From 2-01-FULL-40-13 sp964433155 (lineage in GTDB: Bacteria > Patescibacteriota > Microgenomatia > UBA1406 > GWC2-37-13): a DNA stretch of 54,789 nucleotides. The notes beneath the pieces are model-generated. The model made no database searches. It had not been told where the DNA came from and saw only the letters and a program-made list of their open reading frames with translations. Position 1 is the first letter of the stretch; the number at the start of each line of letters is the position of its first letter. The stretch covers positions 1 to 54,789 of the forward strand of contig CAYSQE010000008.1 of the NCBI GenBank assembly GCA_964433155.1. Reading direction: 5' to 3'. Both the position numbers and the translations under genes were made by a program. Positions 15,629-23,638 of this stretch are shown here, piece after piece.

Positions 15629-17842
15629 TCATGGTTGTCGGAAGTAAGCAAATGAAAATGGACTGGTAATCCTTTGGCCAAGCGTCGCCTCAAGTGGTGA
15701 TCCGCCAGGAGAGTTAGCATCAGTATTAGACCAGGTAAAGGCTCCGGCTCCTGACATGACTAATCTTTTGGCATAGAGACGAGAATTAGTATCCGACACG
15801 GTAAAGATAAGGTTGTCTTTATTTAAGGGGTCCATTTGGACATCATACCAGTAGCGAGGCCTGCCAAAAGTAGGGCTTGGACTGAAACTGAGGTTCCCAC
15901 TCCACGTGGGAGGCGACCCCGGCGTCATGATTGTATAATCCACACGGGTAGTATTATTGGCGTGATAGACTACAACGCCTCGTGTTGTTCCCCCAGAAAT
16001 AAGCCAGCCGGTATCGACCAAATGCGCTCCAGCTGCAGACGATTGTGCGCCTCGATCTTTATTTGCAACATTGGCCCAGGCACTCCCATCCCAACGCCCA
16101 ACCTGCAGATCATCTCCCTCATTACCAATTGAAGCAAATAGTATCTGATCATCGTTTGGATTTGCAGATATATCTAAATTATGAGCATCGTCAGAAAATG
16201 TTGGAGGAGTTGTGACAGCGCCCCACGTACAGGTGGAGGTACCTCCCGTACACTCTCGATACCTTACCCCGTTGGTTCCATCAGCTCCTGCTGAATTGGC
16301 CCACACAACCAAGACATCGCCAGACAAAGATTCATACTCAACATCAAAGTCATCAACATCTTGACCTGCTGAAACGACCTCCAAAGACTGCTCAAGAACA
16401 GATGGCTCATTACCCCAGGAAGATCCAGACCAAATCATCGCTGATAGATCTCGATTCGCATCTGCCCAAATTGCAGCAATAAGATCTGAACTAGGCCTCC
16501 TATCCCATGCCATCTTAACCCAATGGACTATACCTAAAGTTGTCGCGGCGTCTAAGGGAGATTCGCCCGACCAGTTGCTCAATCCACAGTTTGAGCTCCC
16601 TGGCTTTGTGCGATAGCCCATCTCCACACTTGGTGATCCGACTCCTTTAGAGTAAACAACTAATACGTCTCCAGAGTTGGTCTCATAGGCGATGTCAAAC
16701 CGGGCTGTTGATCCATTGCCTCCAACCGTTGCACTCCATTCACGATTCCAGATAATTCCATCAAAACATAAGATTTGAAGAGTACCTGCCAAATCGACAT
16801 ATCCTCCTATTGCTTCACGCTTCAGAGGAGACGTTCTTATCTTAAATGTGAAACCAGAGACGGTATCAAGCGTTGATGCTCCAGCATCAAAACTATTCGA
16901 GGTAGCAGTATATTCTCTTGATTTGGGAGTTGTGGTGGTATCTCCATATATTATAACTCCATTGGAAAGCGCTTTTTTCCAGTCAGAAAGATAGGTTGAA
17001 AAGTTGATAGTCCTTACCCGAGTCGAGTTGAAATTCCACGTAACCTCTGAAGTGACTTTTTTAGAGTTAAAGTCAAGGCTACCTGTTGGAATAGGGACAA
17101 TATCGCCATTGCTATCGCGATTTACACTTTCTATCTTGATGGTACGGGTATAATTCTTCCCGCTATTTAAGATATTATTTGTCCCTGCTGCTGTGAAGGC
17201 CCACATGTTATTTGCATTGCGAACAAGTCCTCGAGGGGTTGGATTGGGAGTGAGAAGATTGGTGTAGGCTTGGTTTTTGACTGACTTCACCGCTTCAATG
17301 CCTTCCTTGGCATATTGGACTGCAATAGTCTCCTCCTTCCCCAGTCTATTTGCCTGAAGCCCTTGCAAAAACGCCACAACCGATGCTGAGGAAAAGATGG
17401 CAAAAAATGCCACGGCAAGAATCACCTCGAGAATCGAAAGACCTTTGTTAAGTTGAGAGTTGAGAGTTGAGAGTTGAGAATTCGATCTAAGAGTTTTAAC
17501 AGAGGATGACAAAATTCCGATAATTTCACTACATTCATTGATATCTGAATCAAGAAAGCTTTGAGTTTGAGGAAAGGAATATTTGATCACTTTTAACCAG
17601 TATCTCGTTTCTCTAGATTCTTTCAACGCAATATTAATTGTATTAAGAAAATCTTTTCTGGAGACGGCATCTTGAGCTTCTTCACAATTAGCGCCAATTG
17701 AAGTTCCTGATCTGACAATCTGACTAGCCAATGCAAAACCAGCCGGAGTTCTTGGTAAAGTATTTGCTATTTTAATTATCCTCGTCGCAAAATGTAATAG
17801 TCTATCTAAAAGCATTTTCTTGTATTGAGTGTTTTCTCTCAT
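15629..17842 (-). CDS. Four-helix bundle protein fused to a large pilin-type adhesin
   Basis: 737 aa. Residues 1-120 are an S23/IVP-type four-helix bundle (TPAGFALASQIVRSGTSIG, DFLNTINIALKESRETRYW). Heptamer-coded NSQLSTLNSQLN follows, then a prepilin motif KGLSILEVILAVAFFAIFSS with Gly -1 and Glu +5. The remaining 560 residues are beta-rich, with repeated GDVLVV blocks (SGDVLVVYSKG, SGDVLVVWANS) and WSG motifs, suggesting a propeller-like head that could act as a pilus-tip adhesin. No start codon lies between the bundle and the pilin motif, so either the leader is 134 residues long or the bundle gene has been inserted at the repeats. The bundle is flanked by heptamer arrays on both sides. 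Confidence 0.75.
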   Translation of the reverse strand: MRENTQYKKMLLDRLLHFATRIIKIANTLPRTPAGFALASQIVRSGTSIGANCEEAQDAVSRKDFLNTINIALKESRETRYWLKVIKYSFPQTQSFLDSDINECSEIIGILSSSVKTLRSNSQLSTLNSQLNKGLSILEVILAVAFFAIFSSASVVAFLQGLQANRLGKEETIAVQYAKEGIEAVKSVKNQAYTNLLTPNPTPRGLVRNANNMWAFTAAGTNNILNSGKNYTRTIKIESVNRDSNGDIVPIPTGSLDFNSKKVTSEVTWNFNSTRVRTINFSTYLSDWKKALSNGVIIYGDTTTTPKSREYTATSNSFDAGASTLDTVSGFTFKIRTSPLKREAIGGYVDLAGTLQILCFDGIIWNREWSATVGGNGSTARFDIAYETNSGDVLVVYSKGVGSPSVEMGYRTKPGSSNCGLSNWSGESPLDAATTLGIVHWVKMAWDRRPSSDLIAAIWADANRDLSAMIWSGSSWGNEPSVLEQSLEVVSAGQDVDDFDVEYESLSGDVLVVWANSAGADGTNGVRYRECTGGTSTCTWGAVTTPPTFSDDAHNLDISANPNDDQILFASIGNEGDDLQVGRWDGSAWANVANKDRGAQSSAAGAHLVDTGWLISGGTTRGVVVYHANNTTRVDYTIMTPGSPPTWSGNLSFSPSPTFGRPRYWYDVQMDPLNKDNLIFTVSDTNSRLYAKRLVMSGAGAFTWSNTDANSPGGSPLEATLGQRITSPFSFAYFRQP
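17452..17480 (+). repeat. Heptamer array at the bundle-pilin junction
   Basis: Four GTTGAGA-type units on the plus strand (CTCTCAA on the coding strand) encode the NSQLSTLNSQL linker between the four-helix bundle and the pilin motif. Confidence 0.8.
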
Positions 17843-17846
17843 ATTA

Positions 17847-17880
17847 AAATTCTCAATTCTCCATTCTTAACTCTCAACTT
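17847..17880 (+). repeat. Heptamer array upstream of the four-helix bundle
   Basis: Units ATTCTCA, ATTCTCC, ATTCTTA, ACTCTCA fill the gap between the FimT-like gene and the fused gene. With the array at 17452 they bracket the bundle-coding segment. Confidence 0.75.
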
Positions 17881-18351
17881 TTATCGACTCGCTATTCCCT
17901 GTCCGTTGACGGTGACAGTTTTACTCGTATTATTTCCCGAAATGGTAATAACGGAAGTGGTACTTGGCATACCGGTTGCTTTTACAAATGTGATCTGTTG
18001 ACTAAACCCTGAAATAGTTACGTTTGGATTAACTGTAAATGTCTCATCGAAAGAAGAGTTACCCGAAAGAAAAAGAGTAAGAGTATTTGAGGCGTATCTG
18101 ACTCCCCACGAACCATTCTGTTTACCGCTCATGCTATATATCTGGGCTTTGCGAAAGTCTCCAACCAGCTGATCAACGGTATTTGAAACTGCGTTTTGCA
18201 GCAAAAAACTAGAGTAAAAGGCAGCTGAGGAGGCTGCAAGGATAAGAAGAATGGTGACTACTAAAAGAATTTCTAATAATGTAAAACCCTTTTGGAATTG
18301 AGAATGGAAAATGGAGAGTGGAGAATTTTTTTTAATTTTGATTTTTGTCAT
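17881..18351 (-). CDS. GspH/FimT-like minor pilin
   Basis: 156 aa from the ATG at 18351 (TTG 21 bp upstream possible). Leader MTKIKIKKNSPLSIFHSQFQ, then KGFTLLEILLVVTILLILA with the standard Gly/Phe/Glu prepilin site. The head contains RKAQIYSMSGKQNGSWGVR, a pattern of GspH/FimT pseudopilins that cap the pilus. Leader DNA is nearly the same as that of the pilin at 14923. It is the first pilin gene after pilC in the operon. Confidence 0.85.
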   Translation of the reverse strand: MTKIKIKKNSPLSIFHSQFQKGFTLLEILLVVTILLILAASSAAFYSSFLLQNAVSNTVDQLVGDFRKAQIYSMSGKQNGSWGVRYASNTLTLFLSGNSSFDETFTVNPNVTISGFSQQITFVKATGMPSTTSVITISGNNTSKTVTVNGQGIASR

Positions 18352-18455
18352 TCTTTTGTTTTTAACTCTCAATTCTCAATTCTCAATTCTCAATTTTGAA
18401 TTCATAACTCTCAACTCTCAACTCTCAACTCTCAATTCTCAACTCTCAATTTTGA
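18296..18455 (+). repeat. Heptamer arrays around the FimT-like gene start
   Basis: Units GAGAATG/GAAAATG/GAGAGTG at 18296-18326 lie inside the leader-coding region. About twelve TCTCAAT/TCTCAAC units at 18361-18455 lie between pilC and the gene, with the TTGAATTCATAA spacer also seen at 14960. This is the longest array in the window. Confidence 0.82.
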
Positions 18456-18459
18456 AAAA

Positions 18460-19530
18460 TTACTGTCTTCTGATGCTACCGGTTAACTGGTAAATTGGAG
18501 TGATAATTGCAAGGGCAATAAATCCTATAAGAACGCCTAAAAATACCAAAAGTATTGGCTCAAGGATTGATCCAAGATTTCGCGCGGCGTTATCTACCTC
18601 TTCCTCAAAAAATTCACCAAGATAGACAAGGCTTTGGTCAAGCTCTCCTGTTTTTTCTCCAACTGCTATCATCTTGGTAACAAGAGACGGGACAAATTTA
18701 TAGTAAGAAGAATTTAATTCTTGAGAAATGGGCCTGCCTCTTGTAACTGACTTTAACATTCGTGAAAGGTATTCTTTAAATACCAAATTTTCCTCTGCCT
18801 GACCTAGTATCTCAAGGGCTGATGTAATGGTAAGTCCGCTCGTGAGCATGATGCCAAAATTTCGACACAAAGCTGCCAGAGTCGCATTTTGCAGAAAATC
18901 TCCCAGAAATGGTATTGATAAAAGAAAGTGGTGCCAGTGTTTTTTGATCGGTTTTGTCCTAAGTAACAGCCGAAACGCAACTATCATTGCAATACATCCA
19001 GCACCGATAAAAATGCCGTACTGTTTCATCGTCGTTGCAACAAAAAGTAAGACTTTTGTGGTAAAAGGAAGCTCGACATCCAAAGAGGTGAAAAAATCAA
19101 TGAGCTGGGGAAGTATAAAATAGGCAATAAACGCTCCTACCCCAACTGAGGCGATAAGAACAATCGTTGGATACAGCATCACTCCTTGTATCTTTTTTCG
19201 CAGATTGTAGTCTTTACTCATCTGCGAAGCCAAATAGGCTAAGTTCTTTTCGAGCGTCCCTGACTCCTCCCCTACGTGGATGAGGCTGATATAAAATTGA
19301 TCAAATACCGATGCGTGTTTTTTTAAGGCATTGGCGATCGTCTGCCCATTTTTGAGAGTTGTCACGATCGACATCAATACCTTGCGAAAAGCGTCTGATT
19401 TAGTCTCCTGAGCCAAAGAGTCAATCGCATCAACTGCCGTAATGCCACTTTTGATCATGACGCTTAAATGTTTGGTGAAAAGAACTTTATCAAGATAACT
19501 GACTTTGTTAAAAAATTGAACGTTTTTCAT
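18460..19530 (-). CDS. pilC: Type IV pilus inner-membrane platform protein PilC (GspF family)
   Basis: 356 aa. Two GspF domains, each followed by membrane segments: YPTIVLIASVGVGAFIAYFI and GIFIGAGCIAMIVAFRLLL in the middle, EPILLVFLGVLIGFIALAII at the C-terminus. HVGEESGTLEKNLAYLA and AVGEKTGELDQSLVYLGEF are the duplicated GE-G-L signature. It couples the PilB motor to pilin assembly. It is 9 bp downstream of pilB in the same operon. Confidence 0.93.
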   Translation of the reverse strand: MKNVQFFNKVSYLDKVLFTKHLSVMIKSGITAVDAIDSLAQETKSDAFRKVLMSIVTTLKNGQTIANALKKHASVFDQFYISLIHVGEESGTLEKNLAYLASQMSKDYNLRKKIQGVMLYPTIVLIASVGVGAFIAYFILPQLIDFFTSLDVELPFTTKVLLFVATTMKQYGIFIGAGCIAMIVAFRLLLRTKPIKKHWHHFLLSIPFLGDFLQNATLAALCRNFGIMLTSGLTITSALEILGQAEENLVFKEYLSRMLKSVTRGRPISQELNSSYYKFVPSLVTKMIAVGEKTGELDQSLVYLGEFFEEEVDNAARNLGSILEPILLVFLGVLIGFIALAIITPIYQLTGSIRRQ

Positions 19531-19539
19531 AACAAATAC

Positions 19540-21234
19540 CTATTCCTTTGTGACTCTCATGACTTCCTCAACTGTGGTGATTCCCTCTTTTATCTTTTGC
19601 AGACCATTTTCGATCATCGTCTTCATCCCTGTCTCGATAGCTATTTTTTTGATCGTTGAGGCATCTTTGCGGTCGATGATGGATTGGCGTATTTGATCAT
19701 TCACCTCGATCACCTCATAGATACCCACTCTGCCCTCAAAGGCTGTATTCTGACAGACCTGACAGCCTTTGCCGTAATATACACGAATCGTTTTTTCCTT
19801 AACTTTACCCATAACTTTTTTAACCATCTCATCTCCAAATTGTTTATTAAGCATAGAAACCTCAATTTCAGAACTTGCGCGACAAGAAATGTGGATTTTG
19901 CGAACCAAACGTTGTGCAATAATGACATTGACGGTCGAGGCCACAAGATACGGCTCGATTTTCATATCCAGTAATCTCGGGATCGCAGTTGGAGCATCGT
20001 TGGTATGGAGAGTTGACAACACAAGATGTCCGGTCATCGCAGAATTGATAGCAATAGCTGCCGTCTCCTCATCTCGTATCTCGCCTACCAGAATGATATT
20101 GGGATCTTGCCTCAATATACTTTTAAGGCCTGCAGCAAAGGTAAGATTGGTTTTTGGATTTACTTGAATCTGATTTATTCCCTCGATGTCATATTCGACA
20201 GGGTCTTCAATTGTTGCGATATTTACTTCACGCGTATTTAAAAGCTTTAATATGGCGTACATTGTCGTGGTTTTACCAGAACCCGTTGGACCAGTCGCCA
20301 AAATCATACCGAAGGGCTTAACATAAGCACGTCTTACCTTGATATGATCGCTTTCCGATAATCCAAGCTCAGCAAGCGAATACTGACGGGAACGCTCAGA
20401 AAGTAATCTCATCACAATTTTTTCACCTTTTGTTGTGGGAACAATAGAGACACGAACATCTAGCGTTCCCGAAAAATATGCCTTAAACTGAAATTTACCA
20501 TCTTGAGCTGATTGGTGTTCGTCTGTGCGCAGGTTTGCTATGACTTTGATTCGAGTGACAATGGGCTTATGAAGATCAACAGGAAGAGACACAATATCGT
20601 GTAGCACTCCATCGATCCGAAACCTTACTAAAGAAAGAGTCTCTTGAGGTTCTATATGAATATCTGAGGCTTTATTTTGATAGGCATAGGTGAGGATTGT
20701 ATCTACGATCTTAATGATGGGTGGCTCAACTTTTTCTCCCTTAATGTTTTTGAGCTTTTGGACATTTTCTTTTATTATCTCATCAAATGTCGCAACTACA
20801 TCTTTTGCATAAAAGCGAAGGCTATCCAAAATATCTCTTTCTGTGGCATAGTAGACGACGATAGGCATTCCAATCTTTTTTTTGAGAAAGTCACGAATCA
20901 CGAGATTGTGCGGATCGCTCATCGCAACATGAAGTCCTTTTTGATCTTTTTTAAACGCAATGATTTTTTGTTTTCTCGCAACGACTTCAGGAATTGTCTC
21001 TAGGACCTCATCTTGAATGGGTACCTCTGTCAATCGGACATAGGACATCGAAATAAGCTCGGCAATAATTTTACCTAGGATTTCATCCCCAATAAGATCG
21101 CTCTCAAGAAGTAATTCGCCCAGAGGGACATGTTTTTTCTCAGCCGCGGCATTAAGATTTTCGAGCTTTTTTTTGTCTATAATGCCTAGATCTATTACGT
21201 AGTTAAAAAGAGTCTTATTGTCATATAATGCCAT
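19540..21234 (-). CDS. pilB: Type IV pilus assembly ATPase PilB (GspE family)
   Basis: 564 aa. N-terminal MshEN/T2SSE_N region (1-150), then the hexameric ATPase core: Asp box (NKASDIHIEPQ), Walker A GPTGSGKTTT at 315-324, Walker B ILVGEIRDEET at about 381-391, His box STLHTNDAP. The zinc site is incomplete: the second CxxC is present (KGCQVCQN) but the first is reduced to a single Cys (ISCRAS), so zinc binding is doubtful. It energises pilus extension. It is the first gene of the pilus operon, 23 bp after a receiver gene, so the pilus and the second kinase cluster may be co-transcribed. No pilT is in the window. Confidence 0.95.
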   Translation of the reverse strand: MALYDNKTLFNYVIDLGIIDKKKLENLNAAAEKKHVPLGELLLESDLIGDEILGKIIAELISMSYVRLTEVPIQDEVLETIPEVVARKQKIIAFKKDQKGLHVAMSDPHNLVIRDFLKKKIGMPIVVYYATERDILDSLRFYAKDVVATFDEIIKENVQKLKNIKGEKVEPPIIKIVDTILTYAYQNKASDIHIEPQETLSLVRFRIDGVLHDIVSLPVDLHKPIVTRIKVIANLRTDEHQSAQDGKFQFKAYFSGTLDVRVSIVPTTKGEKIVMRLLSERSRQYSLAELGLSESDHIKVRRAYVKPFGMILATGPTGSGKTTTMYAILKLLNTREVNIATIEDPVEYDIEGINQIQVNPKTNLTFAAGLKSILRQDPNIILVGEIRDEETAAIAINSAMTGHLVLSTLHTNDAPTAIPRLLDMKIEPYLVASTVNVIIAQRLVRKIHISCRASSEIEVSMLNKQFGDEMVKKVMGKVKEKTIRVYYGKGCQVCQNTAFEGRVGIYEVIEVNDQIRQSIIDRKDASTIKKIAIETGMKTMIENGLQKIKEGITTVEEVMRVTKE

Positions 21235-21257
21235 ATAAACCCATCATACCATAGATT

Positions 21258-21626
21258 TCATGTAGCCAAAACAGCATTAATCTTTGATACCACGTCATTG
21301 AGATTTACTTCTGTTTTGATGATATAATCCTTTGCTCCTAGAGCTTTCGCGCGATCAATATCTTCTTTTTGCCCAAGATTTGAGGAGATGATGACGGGGA
21401 TTTGCTTGAGTCGATCATTTTTTTGTAATTCCGTCAGGACGCTAAATCCATCTTTTGCCGGCATGACCAGGTCAAGAAGCAACAAATCAGGTATAAAATT
21501 TTGCAGCGTTTTGAGGACTTCATCCCCATCCATCGCCATCCTTACTTCGAAACCTGCCTTTGTAAGCTTCATGCGCAGCGCATTAACCAAATATTTATCA
21601 TCTTCTGCGATAAGGATTTTTTTCAT
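21258..21626 (-). CDS. Stand-alone response regulator receiver protein
   Basis: 122 aa receiver: IAEDD, IPDLLLLDLVMPAKDG with the acceptor Asp, VIISSN (Ser in the switch position) and YIIKTE with the Lys. No output domain. It follows the second receiver by 4 bp and stands next to pilB, suggesting that phosphorylation here controls the pilus motor or related surface behaviour. Confidence 0.9.
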   Translation of the reverse strand: MKKILIAEDDKYLVNALRMKLTKAGFEVRMAMDGDEVLKTLQNFIPDLLLLDLVMPAKDGFSVLTELQKNDRLKQIPVIISSNLGQKEDIDRAKALGAKDYIIKTEVNLNDVVSKINAVLAT

Positions 21627-21630
21627 GGTG

Positions 21631-22014
21631 CTAGCCGAGTGATGCTTTTATCGTCTTTATGATATCATCAAGCCGATAATCAGCTTTTAAAAGATACTGC
21701 TTCACACCAAGAGCGTGCATATTTTGTACTTTGTCCACGCTCGCTGAGTTTGAAACCACTACAACAGGTATATTTTGCCATGTTTTATTTTTTTTAAGGT
21801 GCCTCATAAAGACGAGACCATCCATGTCTTTTAGGTAGTAATCCAACCAAATGACACTCGGAAGCTCCTTGGCTGTTTTCAAGTATTCAATTGCTTCTTC
21901 TCCACCCTCGCATAAGATAGACTCTATACCCTCGTTGCGCAATTTTGTTCCTATTGCAGAAAGAAGGAGCCTTTCGTCTTCTACGACCAAAATTTTGAGT
22001 TTATTTTCAGACAT
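21631..22014 (-). CDS. Stand-alone response regulator receiver protein
   Basis: 127 aa receiver: VVEDE, LPSVIWLDYYLKDMDGLVFM with the acceptor Asp, VVVVSNSAS, and YLLKADY with the Lys. It lies between the kinase gene 22049 and the receiver 21258 in one operon, mirroring the 9039-11135 cluster. Confidence 0.9.
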   Translation of the reverse strand: MSENKLKILVVEDERLLLSAIGTKLRNEGIESILCEGGEEAIEYLKTAKELPSVIWLDYYLKDMDGLVFMRHLKKNKTWQNIPVVVVSNSASVDKVQNMHALGVKQYLLKADYRLDDIIKTIKASLG

Positions 22015-22048
22015 GTTTGGTATATAATTTATACTCTCTTGTCAGTGA

Positions 22049-23272
22049 TCAGTCAAGACCAACCTCGCCTTTTTTTGGTTCAACTCCAGAAACCGGCAGA
22101 CTAAACCAAAATGTAGTACCCTTGTTTTCATGGCTTTCAAACCAGATTTTACCTCCTGATGAAGAAACAATGGTATGAGCTAAATAGAGTCCAAGACCTG
22201 CGCCCTCGGTGACGTACTTGAAAGTATTAGTTGCTCTAAAAAATTTCTGAAATATTTTATGTTTTTCTAATTCGGGAATGCCATAACCATTGTCTGAAAC
22301 CTGTGAAATAATCTCCTTGTCTTTCTTTGAAATAAGTACCGAAATCTCTCCTCCAACTGGCGTGTATTTAATAGCATTGTCAATAAGGTTCATGTACACA
22401 TGACCGATGAGCTTGGGATCTATGCTAATCTGAGTGAGGTTTGGATGAACACTCACAATAAGTTTTATTTTTTTAGTCATAATTTGTTGTTGAAGCTCTT
22501 TGACAACCGAATTGACAAGTGATAAGAGGTCTGTCTGTTTGGGATCTACGATAATTCTACCTGATTCAATACGGGAAATGTTAAGGAGCGAACCAACTAA
22601 CTGAATCATACGATCTGTTGATTCGGCAATGTTTTGTACATACTCTTTTTGTTCTTTTGTCATCGGGTCTGAATCCTTATCGAACAAAAGCTCAGTGAAC
22701 CACTTGATTGCAGATAATGGAGTTCTAAGCTGATGAGAGGCGAGCGATATAAATTCGGTCTTTGTACGATCAATGTCCTTTTCTTTTGATGCGTCGTGGA
22801 ATACTTTCACAATGCCTATAATCTGGTTATCCCGTTTAAGAGGTGAAGTTATGGCAACCACGGGGAATTTTCTTCCTGAACGTGTTTGATAGTAGTGATT
22901 CTCTCCAATTGAGGTAATTTTCACCGTATCTTTTTCAAGCGAAGTAACAGCTGACCGTTTGGTAAATGGAATCGGGGTATCTCCAATGTAGGCTTTGCCA
23001 AATTCAGACCATTTCTGACCTACTGCCTCATTTGAGGTTGTCTCAAGAAGTTTTTCTGCGGCAGGGTTAATTAATTTGATTTTCAAATGTGTGTCTAGAA
23101 CAAGGAGTCCCTCACCCATCGACGCAACAATTGCTTTAGCTATATCACGTTCTTCCCTCAGTTCGTCTTGAAGATTTTCCGAATAGGTAAGAATGAAGTG
23201 GATCCCTACAAAAACTATACATAGTATGATAGCGATTAAGATTAAGACCGGAACGAAAACAGAAACTGGCAT
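22049..23272 (-). CDS. Membrane-anchored PAS-containing sensor histidine kinase
   Basis: About 407 aa from the ATG at 23272. Membrane segment PVLILIAIILCIVFVGIHFI at the N-terminus, PAS domain (about 45-160; LKIKLINPAAEKLLETTS), HisKA with the phospho-accepting His in SLASHQLRTPLSAIKW, and an ATPase domain with NLIDNAIKYTP, DNGYGIPE and GAGLGLYLAH. The frame opens 45 bp earlier, but TTGACA at 23302-23307 with 17-bp spacing to a -10 position at 23279-23284 puts the start at 23272. Paralogous with the kinase at 9825. It likely phosphorylates the two receivers downstream. Confidence 0.88.
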   Translation of the reverse strand: MPVSVFVPVLILIAIILCIVFVGIHFILTYSENLQDELREERDIAKAIVASMGEGLLVLDTHLKIKLINPAAEKLLETTSNEAVGQKWSEFGKAYIGDTPIPFTKRSAVTSLEKDTVKITSIGENHYYQTRSGRKFPVVAITSPLKRDNQIIGIVKVFHDASKEKDIDRTKTEFISLASHQLRTPLSAIKWFTELLFDKDSDPMTKEQKEYVQNIAESTDRMIQLVGSLLNISRIESGRIIVDPKQTDLLSLVNSVVKELQQQIMTKKIKLIVSVHPNLTQISIDPKLIGHVYMNLIDNAIKYTPVGGEISVLISKKDKEIISQVSDNGYGIPELEKHKIFQKFFRATNTFKYVTEGAGLGLYLAHTIVSSSGGKIWFESHENKGTTFWFSLPVSGVEPKKGEVGLD

Positions 23273-23278
23273 TATCTC

Positions 23279-23307
23279 ATGATCACATTTTTCAAATGTG
23301 GTGTCAA
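23279..23307 (-). promoter_or_regulatory. Promoter of the second kinase operon
   Basis: On the minus strand TTGACA (23302-23307), 17 bp, GATCAT (23279-23284, weak -10), 6 bp, ATG. The geometry is exact although the -10 matches poorly. It may drive the whole kinase-receiver-pilus run. Confidence 0.45.
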
Positions 23308-23353
23308 GTGTCGCCAAATTTTACGAGTCATTTGTGATAAAATGTACTAGCTT

Positions 23354-23444
23354 GGAGAGGTCGCCTAGTCTGGTCCATGGCGGAGGTTTGCTAAACCTCT
23401 GAGGTCTAAAAAGCCTCGCGTGGGTTCGAATCCCACCCTCTCCG
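23354..23444 (+). tRNA. tRNA-Ser (anticodon GCT)
   Basis: Acceptor stem GGAGAGG (23354-23360) pairs with CCTCTCC (23437-23443); discriminator G. Anticodon arm GGAGGT-TTGCTAA-ACCTCT gives GCT; the long variable arm of class II tRNAs follows; the T arm is GTGGGTTCGAATCCCAC. CCA is not encoded. Its 3' end is repeated at 24935, with a 1.5-kb gene between. Confidence 0.95.
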
Positions 23445-23600
23445 CAGATTGGGAACTGAGGAAACGGGCAGACGGTTATTAAAGTCAAGCTTCTTGAAGT
23501 TTCGACAAGAAGGACAAAGTTAAAAAAGCTCATATGAGAGCTACTTTGAATACAGATATAATTATAATGCCACTAATGGTTTAGCCTGCTAAAATCATAC

Positions 23601-23628
23601 TTGACAACTGGAATAGTCCTGCTAAAAT
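23601..23628 (+). promoter_or_regulatory. Promoter of the DUF4143-type ATPase
   Basis: TTGACA at 23601-23606, 16-bp spacer, TAAAAT at 23623-23628, ATG at 23639. A CCTGCTAAAAT direct repeat (23585 and 23618) overlaps the -10 and could be an operator. Confidence 0.5.
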
Positions 23629-23638
23629 TATATACAAT

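Noticed and set aside
14936..18455. Repeat arrays that look like a CRISPR
   Set aside because: The units are 7 bp, contiguous, without unique spacers, and no cas gene is near.
19684..21003. Plus-strand ORFs in the pilB region
   Set aside because: They are antisense shadows of pilB with no start context or protein-like composition.
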